From Geovibrio ferrireducens (GTDB lineage: Bacteria > Chrysiogenota > Deferribacteres > Deferribacterales > Geovibrionaceae): DNA of 64,000 nt. The DNA lies in NCBI RefSeq assembly GCF_026226615.1, contig NZ_JAJAPB010000004.1:1-64000 (forward strand), written 5' to 3'. Shown one piece after another: positions 1-10,687 of the stretch; positions within the stretch are counted from its first letter, which is position 1, and the number at the start of each line of letters is the position of its first letter. The notes beneath the pieces were generated by a model. The model was not told the DNA's origin, did not search any database, and saw only the letters and a program-made list of their open reading frames with translations. Both the position numbers and the translations under genes were made by a program.

Positions 1-55
1 GCAGTTCCATCCATGGAACTGTTATAATCCGGCTTCCTTTAATCTCTCTGCCTGA
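1..55 (-). repeat. Echo copy of the prfA 3' end
   Basis: These 55 bases are identical to 141-195, which hold the end of prfA. Read on the minus strand the copy re-encodes the last ten residues of release factor 1 (QAERLKEAGL) and the stop, followed by the same short palindrome. Similarity stops abruptly after base 55/195. The copy lies downstream of the intact gene, beyond a hairpin element, and the window edge cuts it, so another element copy could lie further left. A following gene (prmC is usual here) could start just outside the window. Confidence 0.9.
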
Positions 56-69
56 GCTGACTAACAACC

Positions 70-160
70 AAAATCTGCACATCCTGTCAGATTTTGCCAC
101 ACGCTCGCGCCTTGCAAAGCAAGCCTTCGCTGCGCACGGCGCAGTTCCATCCATGGAACT
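70..160 (+). repeat. Modular hairpin element, copy A (downstream of prfA)
   Basis: Order on the plus strand: hairpin 1 at 70-95 (8-bp arms, one bulged base, inner ACA/TGT pairs, TCC loop); conserved linker ACACGCTCGCGCC at 99-111; hairpin 2 at 111-123 (CTTGC/GCAAG); conserved core at 124-142; hairpin 3 at 142-159 (AGTTCCAT/ATGGAACT). GCGCC at the end of the linker can pair with GGCGC at the end of the core, enclosing hairpin 2. The element is antisense to prfA and immediately 3' of it. Related copies occur at 3379, 3688, 9484, 16355, 31619 and 51436. Confidence 0.85.
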
Positions 161-161
161 G

Positions 162-1232
162 TTATAATCCGGCTTCCTTTAATCTCTCTGCCTGATCAAA
201 GGAGAACAGAGCATCCAAAATGTCGTCCATTTCGCCTTCCATGAAACGGTCGAGGCTGTATGAGGTTACGTTGATGCGGTGGTCTGTCACCCTGTTCTGA
301 GGGTAGTTGTATGTTCTGATCCTTTCGCTTCTGTCGCCGGAGCCCACCTGAAGCTTTCTGCTTTCGGCGCGCTCGTCAGCCTGTTTGCGGATCTCTATCT
401 CAAGTATCTTTGATTTAAGGTGCTTAAGCGCCTTCTCACGGTTTTTTATCTGGCTTCTCTCATCCTGACAGGTGACCACAATCCCTGTGGGGATATGGGT
501 CATACGCACGGCTGAGTCAGTGGTGTTTACGTGCTGCCCGCCTGCACCGCTGGCACGGTACACATCCACCTTGATGTCTGTCGGGTTCACATCTATCTCC
601 ACATCCTCCGCCTCAGGCAGAACCGCCACAGTGCACGCTGATGTGTGTATGCGTCCGCCGGACTCGGTTTCGGGGATACGCTGAACCCTGTGACCGCCGG
701 ATTCATACTTCAGGCGGCTGTAAGCGCCCTTACCCTTCACCATGAAGACTATCTCCTTGTAACCGCCCACGCCTGTCTCATTGAAATCGATTATTTCGGT
801 CTTCCAGCGCTGGTTTTCCGCATAGCGGGTGTACATCCTGTAAAGCGCAGCAGAGAAAAGCGAAGCCTCATCCCCGCCCGTTCCGGCACGGACTTCCACA
901 TATATGTTTTTATCATCGTAAGGATCTTTCTTAACGAGAAGAAGCTTAAGCTCCTCACCCAAGGTTTCCAGTTTTTCCCTGCCTTCTTCAATCTCCATCT
1001 CCGCAAGCTCACGCAGATCAGCATCATTTGAAGTTTCAAGAATGCTCTTAGCCTCAGCTATCGAAGTCTTAACACCCTTGTACTCCTCATACTTTTCCAC
1101 AACTCCGCGAAGCTCGGAATGCTCTTTGGCAAGCTTCTGAAACGCTTTGGGATCCTTCGCCGCCGCAGGGTCATTTACCTTGCGCGTAAGATCTTCATAC
1201 CTGATGACTACTTCTTCCAGTTTGTCGAACAT
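162..1232 (-). CDS. prfA: Peptide chain release factor 1
   Basis: Recognises UAA and UAG stop codons and triggers peptidyl-tRNA hydrolysis on the ribosome. The 356-aa length is normal for RF1. Visible are the N-terminal helical domain, the anticodon-like tripeptide region with PET (E. coli has PAT) just before RIHTSACTVAVLPE, and the catalytic GGQ loop (SGAGGQHVN) near residue 230, whose glutamine is normally methylated by PrmC. It is last in the rho-rpmE-thyX-DUF1385-prfA block. The final ten codons and stop are duplicated at 1-55 beyond a hairpin element, so prfA is separated from whatever followed it. Identification is secure. Confidence 0.98.
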   Translation of the reverse strand: MFDKLEEVVIRYEDLTRKVNDPAAAKDPKAFQKLAKEHSELRGVVEKYEEYKGVKTSIAEAKSILETSNDADLRELAEMEIEEGREKLETLGEELKLLLVKKDPYDDKNIYVEVRAGTGGDEASLFSAALYRMYTRYAENQRWKTEIIDFNETGVGGYKEIVFMVKGKGAYSRLKYESGGHRVQRIPETESGGRIHTSACTVAVLPEAEDVEIDVNPTDIKVDVYRASGAGGQHVNTTDSAVRMTHIPTGIVVTCQDERSQIKNREKALKHLKSKILEIEIRKQADERAESRKLQVGSGDRSERIRTYNYPQNRVTDHRINVTSYSLDRFMEGEMDDILDALFSFDQAERLKEAGL

Positions 1233-1354
1233 TGTTTATTCCTATTATTTAATAATCCGTTGTATCCGAGGGAACTTTTAGGGAAAAAACGTTCTATCGG
1301 ACTATCTTCCAAAAATCGAATTTCCTGCGGAGCAATCACGCTTTTTTAAGGGGT

Positions 1355-1388
1355 AAGGGGAAGCTTTTTCCGGAAAAAGTTTCCCCTT
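1355..1388. repeat. Long hairpin (GGGGAAGCTTTTT family) between DUF1385 gene and prfA
   Basis: Two 17-base arms (1355-1371 and 1372-1388) are complementary with one G-T pair and almost no loop. The same motif, GGGGAA-CTTTTT facing AAAAAG-TTCCCC, recurs at 9315-9343, so this is a dispersed repeat. It lies 3' of the DUF1385 gene and could act as a transcription terminator or RNA-processing site, but no clean U-tract follows on the minus strand. The remaining bases of the 1233-1409 gap show nothing I can name. Confidence 0.6.
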
Positions 1389-1409
1389 ATAAATTATTTA
1401 AAAAAATTT

Positions 1410-2306
1410 TTACACTACCTCTATCCCTTCCGGAAGTTCCTGATCCAAGGCTGCTTTCAGGGAGATGATCGCTATTTCGAGTTGTTTGTCGTCGGGTTCT
1501 CTGGTGGTTATTTTCTGCACCCAGAGGCCGGGGGTGATGAATATTTTAAGCAGCGGGTTTCCGCAGTGGCGGCCGCTGAATTTCAGTATTTCGTAAGATA
1601 TGCCTGCAATAAGCGGGATGAACACGACCCTTGCGCCGAGTTTGATTAAAAAGTGCGAATCGTTCGGTATGAGTGAGAACGAGAGTATGCACACCGCCAT
1701 AACTATTATTATGAAGCTTGTTCCGCATCTGGGGTGGAGTCTGCCCATTTTACGTGCGTTTTCCACCGTAAGTTCCTGCCCGGCCTCAAAGGTGTAGATA
1801 ACCTTATGCTCAGCGCCGTGGTATTGAAAAACACGCTGAATATCCTTAAAAAAGGATATTATCCACACATACAGCACAAAGAAAATCACCCTGATAACGC
1901 CGTCGATCGCGTTGTACAGCAGGGATGAGGTTTCAACAGCGGGCAGTATATGTTTGGAGAGATCCGTAAGCAGCAGAGGCAGATATACAAACAGCAGCAG
2001 ACCGAGACCCAGTCCGCCCGCCATGCTGAAAAACATGCCGACTTTGCTTACCTGCTCCTCTCCTTCGCCTGTGGAGTGGTATGCGCTGAAATTAAGCGCC
2101 TTTATGCCGAGAACAAGAGCGTCATAGAGGGCAATAAGTCCTCTGAGCACAGGCTTTTTCAGCCATTTATTCCTGTCCAGACTCACGTCCTGTTTTTTGA
2201 TTATTATGTTATCGTCCGGTTTTCTTACTGCGATTACGAATCTGCTGGGCGCGCGCATCATTACACCCTCAATAACCGCCTGTCCGCCTACGTCAAATTT
2301 TGCCAT
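1410..2306 (-). CDS. DUF1385 family membrane protein
   Basis: A 298-aa protein of the DUF1385 (YqhQ-like) family. The conserved start (VGGQAVIEGVMMR) and the segment FQYHGAEHKVIYTFE are visible, together with hydrophobic segments around residues 95-120, 133-152 and 195-235, consistent with an inner-membrane protein. In many bacteria this family lies between rpmE and prfA, as here. No biochemical function is established that I can assign. It starts at an ATG about 70 bases after the thyX stop and probably belongs to the same transcript. Confidence 0.9.
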   Translation of the reverse strand: MAKFDVGGQAVIEGVMMRAPSRFVIAVRKPDDNIIIKKQDVSLDRNKWLKKPVLRGLIALYDALVLGIKALNFSAYHSTGEGEEQVSKVGMFFSMAGGLGLGLLLFVYLPLLLTDLSKHILPAVETSSLLYNAIDGVIRVIFFVLYVWIISFFKDIQRVFQYHGAEHKVIYTFEAGQELTVENARKMGRLHPRCGTSFIIIVMAVCILSFSLIPNDSHFLIKLGARVVFIPLIAGISYEILKFSGRHCGNPLLKIFITPGLWVQKITTREPDDKQLEIAIISLKAALDQELPEGIEVV

Positions 2307-2380
2307 TAAACATTCCTTATAAAAAATATCATGGGATAATATATACGATTTTTGAGATACTTAAAGGTTTAAAAAATACG

Positions 2381-3133
2381 CTAGCGCTCTTTTTCTGAAA
2401 GGAGGGTTCTGTATTTTTCTCTGACTTCTTTTGCCTTGCCGCAGGTGAAAGCCCCCTCAGGGCATGCGCCTGAAACACAGCCGGGGCCTGAGTCCTTAAA
2501 TATGGACGGAGCAATTTTCATACATTCGACAAGCATAAGTTCGGCCATTTTCCTTATTTCCCACTGCGCCCTGTTGCAGCAGCGTATGCGGAAAAAGTGG
2601 ATGAGTTCACGGGCATTCATAGTGACTATGATTTTGGTTTCACAGGCATTCGGGAGAACATAGCGCGCGTCCTCAGCGGGAACACCTTTTGAGGCGAGGA
2701 GGTCATAAGCCTTTGCCACCTCTCCCATTATGCGTTCAAATTCCTGCTTTGCCTCAGAATCAGCCGCAACGGTTTCGGGAATAATATATTCAAACCCGCC
2801 GCCGTGCTTAACGTATCTCTGTGATTTCTGGGAGTAGCTTGCTATGCGATGTCTGACAAGCTGATGGGTGAGCGCTCTGGATACACCTTCAATGCCGAAA
2901 GTGAATGAGACATGCTCAAGAACGGAATGGTGACCGATGGAAACGATTTTCTCTATGAATTTTGTCTGCTCGGTGGAGGAGACTTTTTCAAAGAGATCAT
3001 CAATACCTGCATCGGAATAGCAGAGCTTGGCAGCCATAGCTGCCGTAAGTTCACCTTCTGCGGTGCAGTTCAGCAGGCGGACGTTTATTTCCGCCGGCTG
3101 GAAATCAGCAGAACCGCTTTTCTGCCCGCACAT
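2381..3133 (-). CDS. thyX: Flavin-dependent thymidylate synthase
   Basis: Makes dTMP from dUMP using methylene-tetrahydrofolate, FAD and NAD(P)H. The ThyX signature is visible: RHR followed after seven residues by S (RHRIASYSQKSQRY), then the dUMP-binding region ending NARELIHFFRIRCCNRAQWEIR. The 250 aa slightly exceed the usual 215-235; the first 16 residues before INVRLLNC look like an extension and the ATG at 3133 has no clear ribosome binding site, so the true start is uncertain. It begins 8 bases after the rpmE stop. No thyA is in the window. Confidence 0.95.
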   Translation of the reverse strand: MCGQKSGSADFQPAEINVRLLNCTAEGELTAAMAAKLCYSDAGIDDLFEKVSSTEQTKFIEKIVSIGHHSVLEHVSFTFGIEGVSRALTHQLVRHRIASYSQKSQRYVKHGGGFEYIIPETVAADSEAKQEFERIMGEVAKAYDLLASKGVPAEDARYVLPNACETKIIVTMNARELIHFFRIRCCNRAQWEIRKMAELMLVECMKIAPSIFKDSGPGCVSGACPEGAFTCGKAKEVREKYRTLLSEKER

Positions 3134-3141
3134 ATGTGAAA

Positions 3142-3354
3142 TTAACCCTGTGCTTTACCGTATTTCTTCATGAATTTCTCAACGCGGCCTGCCGTGTCGA
3201 GGAATTTCTGTTTGCCGGTGAAGAAGGGGTGGCACTCAGAGCAGATAGCAACGGCTGCTTTAGCAGGGTTAACTGTGGATTTTGTTTTAATCTCGTTACC
3301 GCATGCGCATCTGAAAGACACTTCTTTGTAATCAGGGTGGATACCTTTTTTCAT
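3142..3354 (-). CDS. rpmE: 50S ribosomal protein L31, zinc-binding type
   Basis: A 70-aa ribosomal protein of the large subunit's central protuberance. The zinc-ligand cysteines are present (CAC near residue 16-18 and CSEC near 37-40), so this is the C+ type rather than the zinc-independent paralogue. It lies between rho and thyX, a common arrangement. Upstream towards rho is a 430-base interval filled with two hairpin elements, so rpmE needs either read-through from rho or a promoter of its own that I could not identify. Confidence 0.97.
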   Translation of the reverse strand: MKKGIHPDYKEVSFRCACGNEIKTKSTVNPAKAAVAICSECHPFFTGKQKFLDTAGRVEKFMKKYGKAQG

Positions 3355-3378
3355 CTTAATGTACCTCTATATTTTATA

Positions 3379-3472
3379 ATGCAAAAACCAGCGTCCTGCG
3401 GTTTTTGCATACACGCTCGCGCCGAAACAAGTTCGGCTTCGCTGAGCACGGCGCGGTTTCTTCCTGAAACCG
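3379..3472 (+). repeat. Modular hairpin element, copy B (upstream of rpmE)
   Basis: Hairpin 1 at 3379-3410 has 11-bp arms (ATGCAAAAACC/GGTTTTTGCAT), a bulged base, inner GCG/TGC and loop TCC. The conserved linker lies at 3411-3423, hairpin 2 (CCGAA/TTCGG) follows, then the core and hairpin 3 at 3454-3472 (CGGTTT...AAACCG). Arm sequences are unrelated to those of copy A but pair in the same places. A further core fragment (GCGCACGGCCTGCA) lies at about 3501-3515. It is antisense to rho and rpmE. Confidence 0.8.
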
Positions 3473-3616
3473 TATCTTAACCGCATCATGCACAAAACTG
3501 CGCACGGCCTGCATATATTTTCCTTTATCGGCGCAGTCTGTATAAAATAAGACGCACCGAACTATAGGTCAAGGGTAGAGGTTATATCACAACCGCAAAC
3601 CCTTTTCAAGATCAAA

Positions 3617-3648
3617 CCTGTAATCCCGACACTTTCGGAAATTACAGG
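3617..3648. repeat. Intergenic hairpin in the rho-rpmE gap
   Basis: Arms CCTGTAAT (3617-3624) and ATTACAGG (3641-3648) pair perfectly, with an inner CCGA/TCGG stem. Only a few Ts follow on the minus strand, so this is at best a weak terminator or a processing hairpin. It abuts the rho echo at 3647. Confidence 0.5.
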
Positions 3649-3676
3649 CCTGGAACGCCTATTTACCCATAGATTC
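3647..3676 (-). repeat. Echo copy of the rho 3' end
   Basis: Thirty bases match 3773-3802 at 28 positions. On the minus strand they re-encode the last residues of Rho (ESMGK) and a stop; one difference changes AAG to AAA for the final lysine, which is synonymous. The copy sits on the far side of hairpin element B2 from the intact gene, the same arrangement as at prfA. Confidence 0.75.
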
Positions 3677-3687
3677 TTTACATAGTC

Positions 3688-3775
3688 GAAAAAACCAGCA
3701 TCCTGCTGTTTTTTCTTATCGCTTCACCCGAAGAAACTTCGGGCTTGCTCCGCTGCGCGAGCCGCATCATGCGGC
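3688..3775 (+). repeat. Modular hairpin element, divergent copy B2 (downstream of rho)
   Basis: Hairpin 1 at 3688-3715 has arms GAAAAAAC/GTTTTTTC, a bulged C, inner AGCA/TGCT and loop TCC. The linker is diverged (TTATCGCTTCA in place of the usual one). Hairpin 2 is at 3727-3743 (CCCGAAG/CTTCGGG) and hairpin 3 at 3761-3775 (GCCGCA/TGCGGC). The architecture and the TCC loop are kept although most bases differ from copies A, B and D. It abuts the 3' end of rho. Confidence 0.7.
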
Positions 3776-3784
3776 CTGCAACGC

Positions 3785-5026
3785 CTACTTACCCATAGAT
3801 TCAAGGAAGCCGATATTATTCTTAGTGCCCTTCATTTTATCAAGCAGGAATTCCATAGCGTCCACAGCGTTCATGTTGCTGAGGAATCTGCGGAGAATCC
3901 ATACTTTGTTGAGCTCGTTTTCGCCGAGGAGAAGCTCTTCCCTTCTGGTTCCGGACTTGTTGATGTCGATAGCGGGGAAAGTTCTTTTCTCAACGAGACG
4001 CCTGTCAAGGTGAAGCTCCATGTTGCCCGTACCTTTGAACTCCTCGAAGATAACCTCGTCCATTCTGGAGCCGGTGTCAACAAGGGCAGTGGCTATGATG
4101 GTAAGGCTGCCGCCCTCCTCAATGTTTCTGGCTGCGCCGAAAAATCTCTTGGGCTTATGAAGCGCGTTAGAGTCCACACCGCCTGAAAGAACCTTGCCGC
4201 TGGGCGGTTCGATGGAGTTGTAGGCTCTGGCAAGCCTTGTTATAGAGTCCAGAAGGATACATACGTCACGGCCGTGTTCAACAAGCCTTTTAGCTTTATT
4301 GAGAACCATTTCGGAAACCTGCACGTGTCTGTATGCCGGTTCGTCGAATGTTGAGCTCACAACCTCAGCGTTAACGGAACGCTGCATGTCCGTAACCTCT
4401 TCGGGACGTTCATCTATAAGAAGGATGATCATGTAGACTTCGGGATGATTTTTGGTAATGCTGTTTGCGATGGATTTAAGAAGCATCGTTTTACCCGTTT
4501 TCGGGGGGGCAACGATGAGACCCCTCTGTCCTTTACCCACAGGGGCGATGAGGTTCATTATCCTCGTGTCGTAATGAGTGGGGAAGGCCTCAAGCTCCAG
4601 CCTTTCCTCAGGGAAAAGGGGCGTAAGGTTTTCAAAGAGGTTCCTCTGTCTGGCGGGTTCCTCAAAGTTGACCTGCTCAACCTTGAGCAGTGCGAAGTAT
4701 TTCTCATTGTCCTTCGGGGGTCTGATCTCCCCCGCTATTGTGTCGCCGTTGCGAAGACCGAATTTCCTTATCTGAGCGGGAGAAACGTATATATCGTCCG
4801 GGCCCGGCAGGTAGTTGTAATCCGTCGATCTGAGAAAGCCGAAGCCGTCGGGAAGAATTTCAAGTACGCCTTGTCCGAAAATGTGTCCGTTCCTTGCGCT
4901 GGTGGATTTGAGAATCTCAAAAATAAGCTCCTGTTTCAGCAGGTTAGCCGAGTTCTCTATCTCCACGGAATTCGCAATGGCAACAAGATCCTCGATCGAT
5001 TTTTTCTTCAAATCGTTCAGGTTCAC
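3785..5026 (-). CDS. rho: Transcription termination factor Rho
   Basis: Hexameric RNA-dependent ATPase that terminates transcription. The 413 aa include the Rho N-terminal domain (1-45), the RNA-binding cold-shock fold (about 48-125, with GFGFLRS) and the RecA-like ATPase with a P-loop APPKTGKT at 173-180, [13 protein letters not shown] and the RLARAYN Q-loop region. Length is normal. It heads the rpmE-thyX-DUF1385-prfA run. A long leader (about 130 bases) separates it from a sigma70-type promoter at 5163-5189; Rho often autoregulates through its leader. Its last codons are echoed at 3647-3676. Confidence 0.98.
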   Translation of the reverse strand: MNLNDLKKKSIEDLVAIANSVEIENSANLLKQELIFEILKSTSARNGHIFGQGVLEILPDGFGFLRSTDYNYLPGPDDIYVSPAQIRKFGLRNGDTIAGEIRPPKDNEKYFALLKVEQVNFEEPARQRNLFENLTPLFPEERLELEAFPTHYDTRIMNLIAPVGKGQRGLIVAPPKTGKTMLLKSIANSITKNHPEVYMIILLIDERPEEVTDMQRSVNAEVVSSTFDEPAYRHVQVSEMVLNKAKRLVEHGRDVCILLDSITRLARAYNSIEPPSGKVLSGGVDSNALHKPKRFFGAARNIEEGGSLTIIATALVDTGSRMDEVIFEEFKGTGNMELHLDRRLVEKRTFPAIDINKSGTRREELLLGENELNKVWILRRFLSNMNAVDAMEFLLDKMKGTKNNIGFLESMGK

Positions 5027-5162
5027 TTATTCACCTCATAATTTTATACATAATACTCAGGTTGAAATAATTTGATTTGTAAATTAATAACCCGGATTCA
5101 GTGTGATTTTTCCGCTAAGTTAAATAGGGTGAGACATGCCATGAAGGCTGTGTACACCAAAC

Positions 5163-5189
5163 TTTATAGACAGCTTTAACCCGTGTCAA
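5163..5189 (-). promoter_or_regulatory. Sigma70-type promoter of the rho operon
   Basis: On the minus strand TTGACA (5184-5189) is followed by TATAAA (5163-5168) with a 15-base spacer, or TAAAGT with 17. It lies 137 bases before the rho start, in an intergenic region with no other gene. Confidence 0.6.
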
Positions 5190-5235
5190 GAGTTTTTTAG
5201 GGCAAAAAGCGTCTGCGCGGGCGGTTCATACAGCC

Positions 5236-6042
5236 CTAAAGCTCCATATCCCGCCCGAAGACGGAGTGGATTATCTCCCTTGCCGTTTCTTCGATTGATT
5301 TATTTGTCGTGTCAACAATATGCCACCTTCTGTTTTTGCGGATCAGTTCATAGACGAACTCAACCTCCTCGAAGATCTTGCGCATATCGTTATACTTGCT
5401 TTGTGTCTTATAATGCTTAAGCCTTGCCGTGCGCACCTTCTGGAGCACTTCCGGGTCCATGATGAGGCAGACGACCTTGTTAGGGTCAACCTTAAAAACC
5501 TCCTCAGGGATAGGCACTTCCGGCACGAGAGGTATATTGACCACCTTAAACCCCTGCTGAGCAAGGAAGAAGGAGGTGGGTGTCTTTGATGTTCTGGAAA
5601 GGCCGAGGACTATTATATCCGCCTCATCCAGCCCGGTGACTATTTTACCGTCATCATGGCTGAGGGTGAACTCCACCGCATCGATACGCTTGAAGTACTT
5701 CTCATCCACCTTGCGGAGAACACCGGGACTCTCCATTGCCTTTCTTCCGAGGAACTCCTCAAGCTTGTCGATGGGAGGCCCAAGAATATCGTAATGAAGA
5801 ATACCGTTTTCATGACAGAATTTATGGATAGTTTCTCGGAACTCCTTGATAACAGTTGTGAAAGCCACAAAACCATTATCAACCCGCGCATGCTCCAGAA
5901 TAGCCTTAAGCTTGTCCAGCTTGTCCACCATGGAATATATGGTGAACTTCACCTGCGGATCCTCAAACTGGAGGAGTGCCGCCTTCATTATATTAAGGGC
6001 GCTCTGCCCTGTTCCGTCAGACAGTATGTAAATACGCTTCAA
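5236..6042 (-). CDS. Phosphoenolpyruvate synthase/PPDK regulatory kinase-pyrophosphorylase (DUF299)
   Basis: Bifunctional serine/threonine kinase and pyrophosphorylase that inactivates PEP synthase or pyruvate phosphate dikinase with ADP and reactivates it with phosphate. The 268-aa length is normal. The N-terminal ILSDGTGQSA motif and the P-loop-like GLSRTSKTPTS (about residue 148-158) are diagnostic of the family. It starts 2 bases after the ligA stop, so it is translated from the same message. Which enzyme it regulates cannot be told here, as neither target gene is in the window. Confidence 0.93.
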   Translation of the reverse strand: MKRIYILSDGTGQSALNIMKAALLQFEDPQVKFTIYSMVDKLDKLKAILEHARVDNGFVAFTTVIKEFRETIHKFCHENGILHYDILGPPIDKLEEFLGRKAMESPGVLRKVDEKYFKRIDAVEFTLSHDDGKIVTGLDEADIIVLGLSRTSKTPTSFFLAQQGFKVVNIPLVPEVPIPEEVFKVDPNKVVCLIMDPEVLQKVRTARLKHYKTQSKYNDMRKIFEEVEFVYELIRKNRRWHIVDTTNKSIEETAREIIHSVFGRDMEL

Positions 6043-6044
6043 TA

Positions 6045-9193
<3,149 letters not shown>

Positions 9194-9265
9194 TGTTTTT
9201 ATTTTTTCCTTTTTTGAGTTACTAAATACTAAAATTTAAAAAATTCGGTTTTTTGGGAAGAGTTT

Positions 9266-9343
9266 GAGAAACACTTTTTTCCCGTTAAAAAAGGGTTTCT
9301 CATTTTTAAGTCACGGGGAAACTTTTTATAAAAAGCTTTCCCC
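9266..9343. terminator. Two successive hairpins upstream of the U32 gene
   Basis: The first spans 9266-9301 (GAGAAAC/GTTTCTC arms with an inner CTTTTT/AAAAAG stem). The second, at 9315-9343 (GGGGAAA-CTTTTT facing AAAAAG-CTTTCCCC), matches the repeat at 1355-1388. They lie between the end of the flagellar/methyltransferase operon and the U32 gene on the minus strand, the place for a terminator. The remaining bases of the 9194-9577 gap hold hairpin element C and the methyltransferase echo. Confidence 0.55.
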
Positions 9344-9395
9344 AAACCCCTTCAAAAATTTTTAACTGCTTCGCATGTCTGATTTACTGATTAAA

Positions 9396-9475
9396 ATTTC
9401 CGTCCATGGAAATCAGAAATTCACCAACAAAACTCCCGAACCAACGGGCAGCAGCGTTGACGATGCAGGCATATC
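9396..9475 (-). repeat. Echo copy of the methyltransferase 3' end
   Basis: Eighty bases match 9561-9640 with five differences. On the minus strand both encode the same last 20 residues (DMPASSTLLPVGSGVLLVNF) and stop; all five substitutions, in four codons, are synonymous (GGC/GGA, GTA/GTT, CTT/TTG, TCA/TCG). The copy includes the short palindrome that follows the stop. A second direct repeat of 24 bases links 9378-9401 and 9474-9497. Confidence 0.9.
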
Positions 9476-9483
9476 TGATTTAC

Positions 9484-9578
9484 TGATTAAAATTTCCTTC
9501 AGTGGAAATTTTAATACACGCTCGCGCCGTGGTAAACACGGCTTCGCTGCGCACGGCGGGATTTCCGTCCATGGAAAT
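9484..9578 (+). repeat. Modular hairpin element, copy C (downstream of methyltransferase gene)
   Basis: Hairpin 1 has 12-bp arms (ATTAAAATTTCC/GGAAATTTTAAT) around TTCAGT; this copy lacks the TCC-type inner loop and looks like a variant of hairpin 3. It is followed by the conserved linker, hairpin 2 (CCGTG/CACGG around GTAAA), the core at about 9541-9559 and hairpin 3 (ATTTCC/GGAAAT around GTCCAT). It is antisense to the neighbouring gene and immediately 3' of it, as in the other copies. Confidence 0.8.
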
Positions 9579-10204
9579 CAGAAATTCACCAAAAGTACGC
9601 CCGAACCAACGGGCAGCAGCGTTGATGATGCAGGCATATCATTTTTTATTTCCTCGATGAAGCTGAGGAGTTCGTCGCGGCCTTGGCGGTATTTTCGGGG
9701 GACTTCCGCTGTTTCCATTGCGAGCATGCCGAAGAGGAGCACGTCATCGAAAATGACGAGTCCGCCTTTGTTGACTCTGGTTTTAACAGTCTGCCACATC
9801 AGCGGGTAGATCCGTTTTACGGAGTCGATGAACACCATATCGTAGTTATCGTTTGTCCGGTTCAGGTATGTAAATGCTGATTCGTTTATGAATTCCACAT
9901 TTTCCAGTTCGATGCACAGGGTTTTCGCCACAGCAATTCGGTTTGGGTTATGGTCTATGCCGGTTATTTTCGCCTTCGGGCAGCCCTGTTTGATATAGGT
10001 TGTGGATGTGCCTATTCCGCTGCCTATTTCGAGTACGGAGGCGGGTTTCAGCACAGATGCCAGCAGGCGGAGCAGCTCCCCTGTTTCCGGTTCCACGGAA
10101 GGGACATCGTGTTTTTTGGCATAGTCGTGCATGTCTTCATTTTTCGCCCTTACGGTGGAGCGTATGTATTCGAGAATACCGGGGATTAGTATATCATTTC
10201 TCAT
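9578..10204 (-). CDS. O-methyltransferase family 3 protein
   Basis: A 208-aa class I SAM-dependent methyltransferase of the family that includes caffeoyl-CoA O-methyltransferase-like proteins. The SAM-binding motif VLEIGSGIGTSTTY (about 60-73) and the metal/substrate acidic motif MVFIDSVK (about 120) are visible. The substrate is unknown. It directly follows the motE-like gene without a gap and so is the last gene of the flagellar operon, though nothing else ties it to motility. Its last 20 codons are echoed downstream at 9396-9475 beyond a hairpin element. Confidence 0.85.
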   Translation of the reverse strand: MRNDILIPGILEYIRSTVRAKNEDMHDYAKKHDVPSVEPETGELLRLLASVLKPASVLEIGSGIGTSTTYIKQGCPKAKITGIDHNPNRIAVAKTLCIELENVEFINESAFTYLNRTNDNYDMVFIDSVKRIYPLMWQTVKTRVNKGGLVIFDDVLLFGMLAMETAEVPRKYRQGRDELLSFIEEIKNDMPASSTLLPVGSGVLLVNF

Positions 10205-10687
10205 TTACTGACCGAGATTTACCTTTTCTGGAGTGAGTTTTTCCGTTATCTGGGATGCTTTTTCAGCGTCAATTTTGCCGAGAGCGGCCATTATTTTGCC
10301 TGCGTTCATGGGGGGAATCCTGCGGATAAGCTGAACAGCCTTGTCCGTGTCCATCTTCACGAAAATTTCCGCCGCTGATTTCGGTTTGGTGGAGGAGTAT
10401 ATTCTGGCGAGGGCATCTAGGTTTTTATCCTCGCTGGACTGAACCTCGTTCAGCCTTTTGCTTATTGTGTCCTTGATGGCGTTGAGCTCGTTCTCTTTTG
10501 CGATAAGCTCTTCCTCAAGGGCTTTCAGGCGTTTTTCCTTATCCGCCAGAGCAGTTTCTTTTTTGTTCAGTTCCTGCTCCTTAGCCTCAAGCCTTGCAGC
10601 GAGGCTCTGAATATCCACAATGCTCTGTGCCTGTGCGGTGAGCACAGCGGTTAATACCAAAAGCGCCGTGAGTAACGGTTTATTCAT
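10205..10687 (-). CDS. MotE-like flagellar periplasmic protein
   Basis: A 160-aa exported protein: signal peptide (about 1-20, ending AQA), a charged coiled coil (about 28-85) and a C-terminal domain resembling the MgtE N-terminal fold (SSTKPKSAAEIFVKMDTDKAVQLIRRIPPMNAGKIMAAL). That layout is typical of MotE-like proteins found after fliJ, which in some bacteria act as chaperones for stator or motor proteins. It overlaps fliJ by 8 bases. The family assignment is good; the exact role is inferred. Confidence 0.75.
   Translation of the reverse strand: MNKPLLTALLVLTAVLTAQAQSIVDIQSLAARLEAKEQELNKKETALADKEKRLKALEEELIAKENELNAIKDTISKRLNEVQSSEDKNLDALARIYSSTKPKSAAEIFVKMDTDKAVQLIRRIPPMNAGKIMAALGKIDAEKASQITEKLTPEKVNLGQ

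Noticed and set aside
70-95. Hairpin 1 as a CsrA/RsmA site, because its sense strand shows GGA in the loop
   Set aside because: The base two before GGA is C, not the A of ANGGA, and in several copies the sense strand has an A-C mismatch in the inner stem, so the fold is weaker there.
9375-9809. 144-aa plus-strand frame over the methyltransferase echo
   Set aside because: It exists only because the echo repeats antisense sequence; its internal repeats mirror the DNA duplication.
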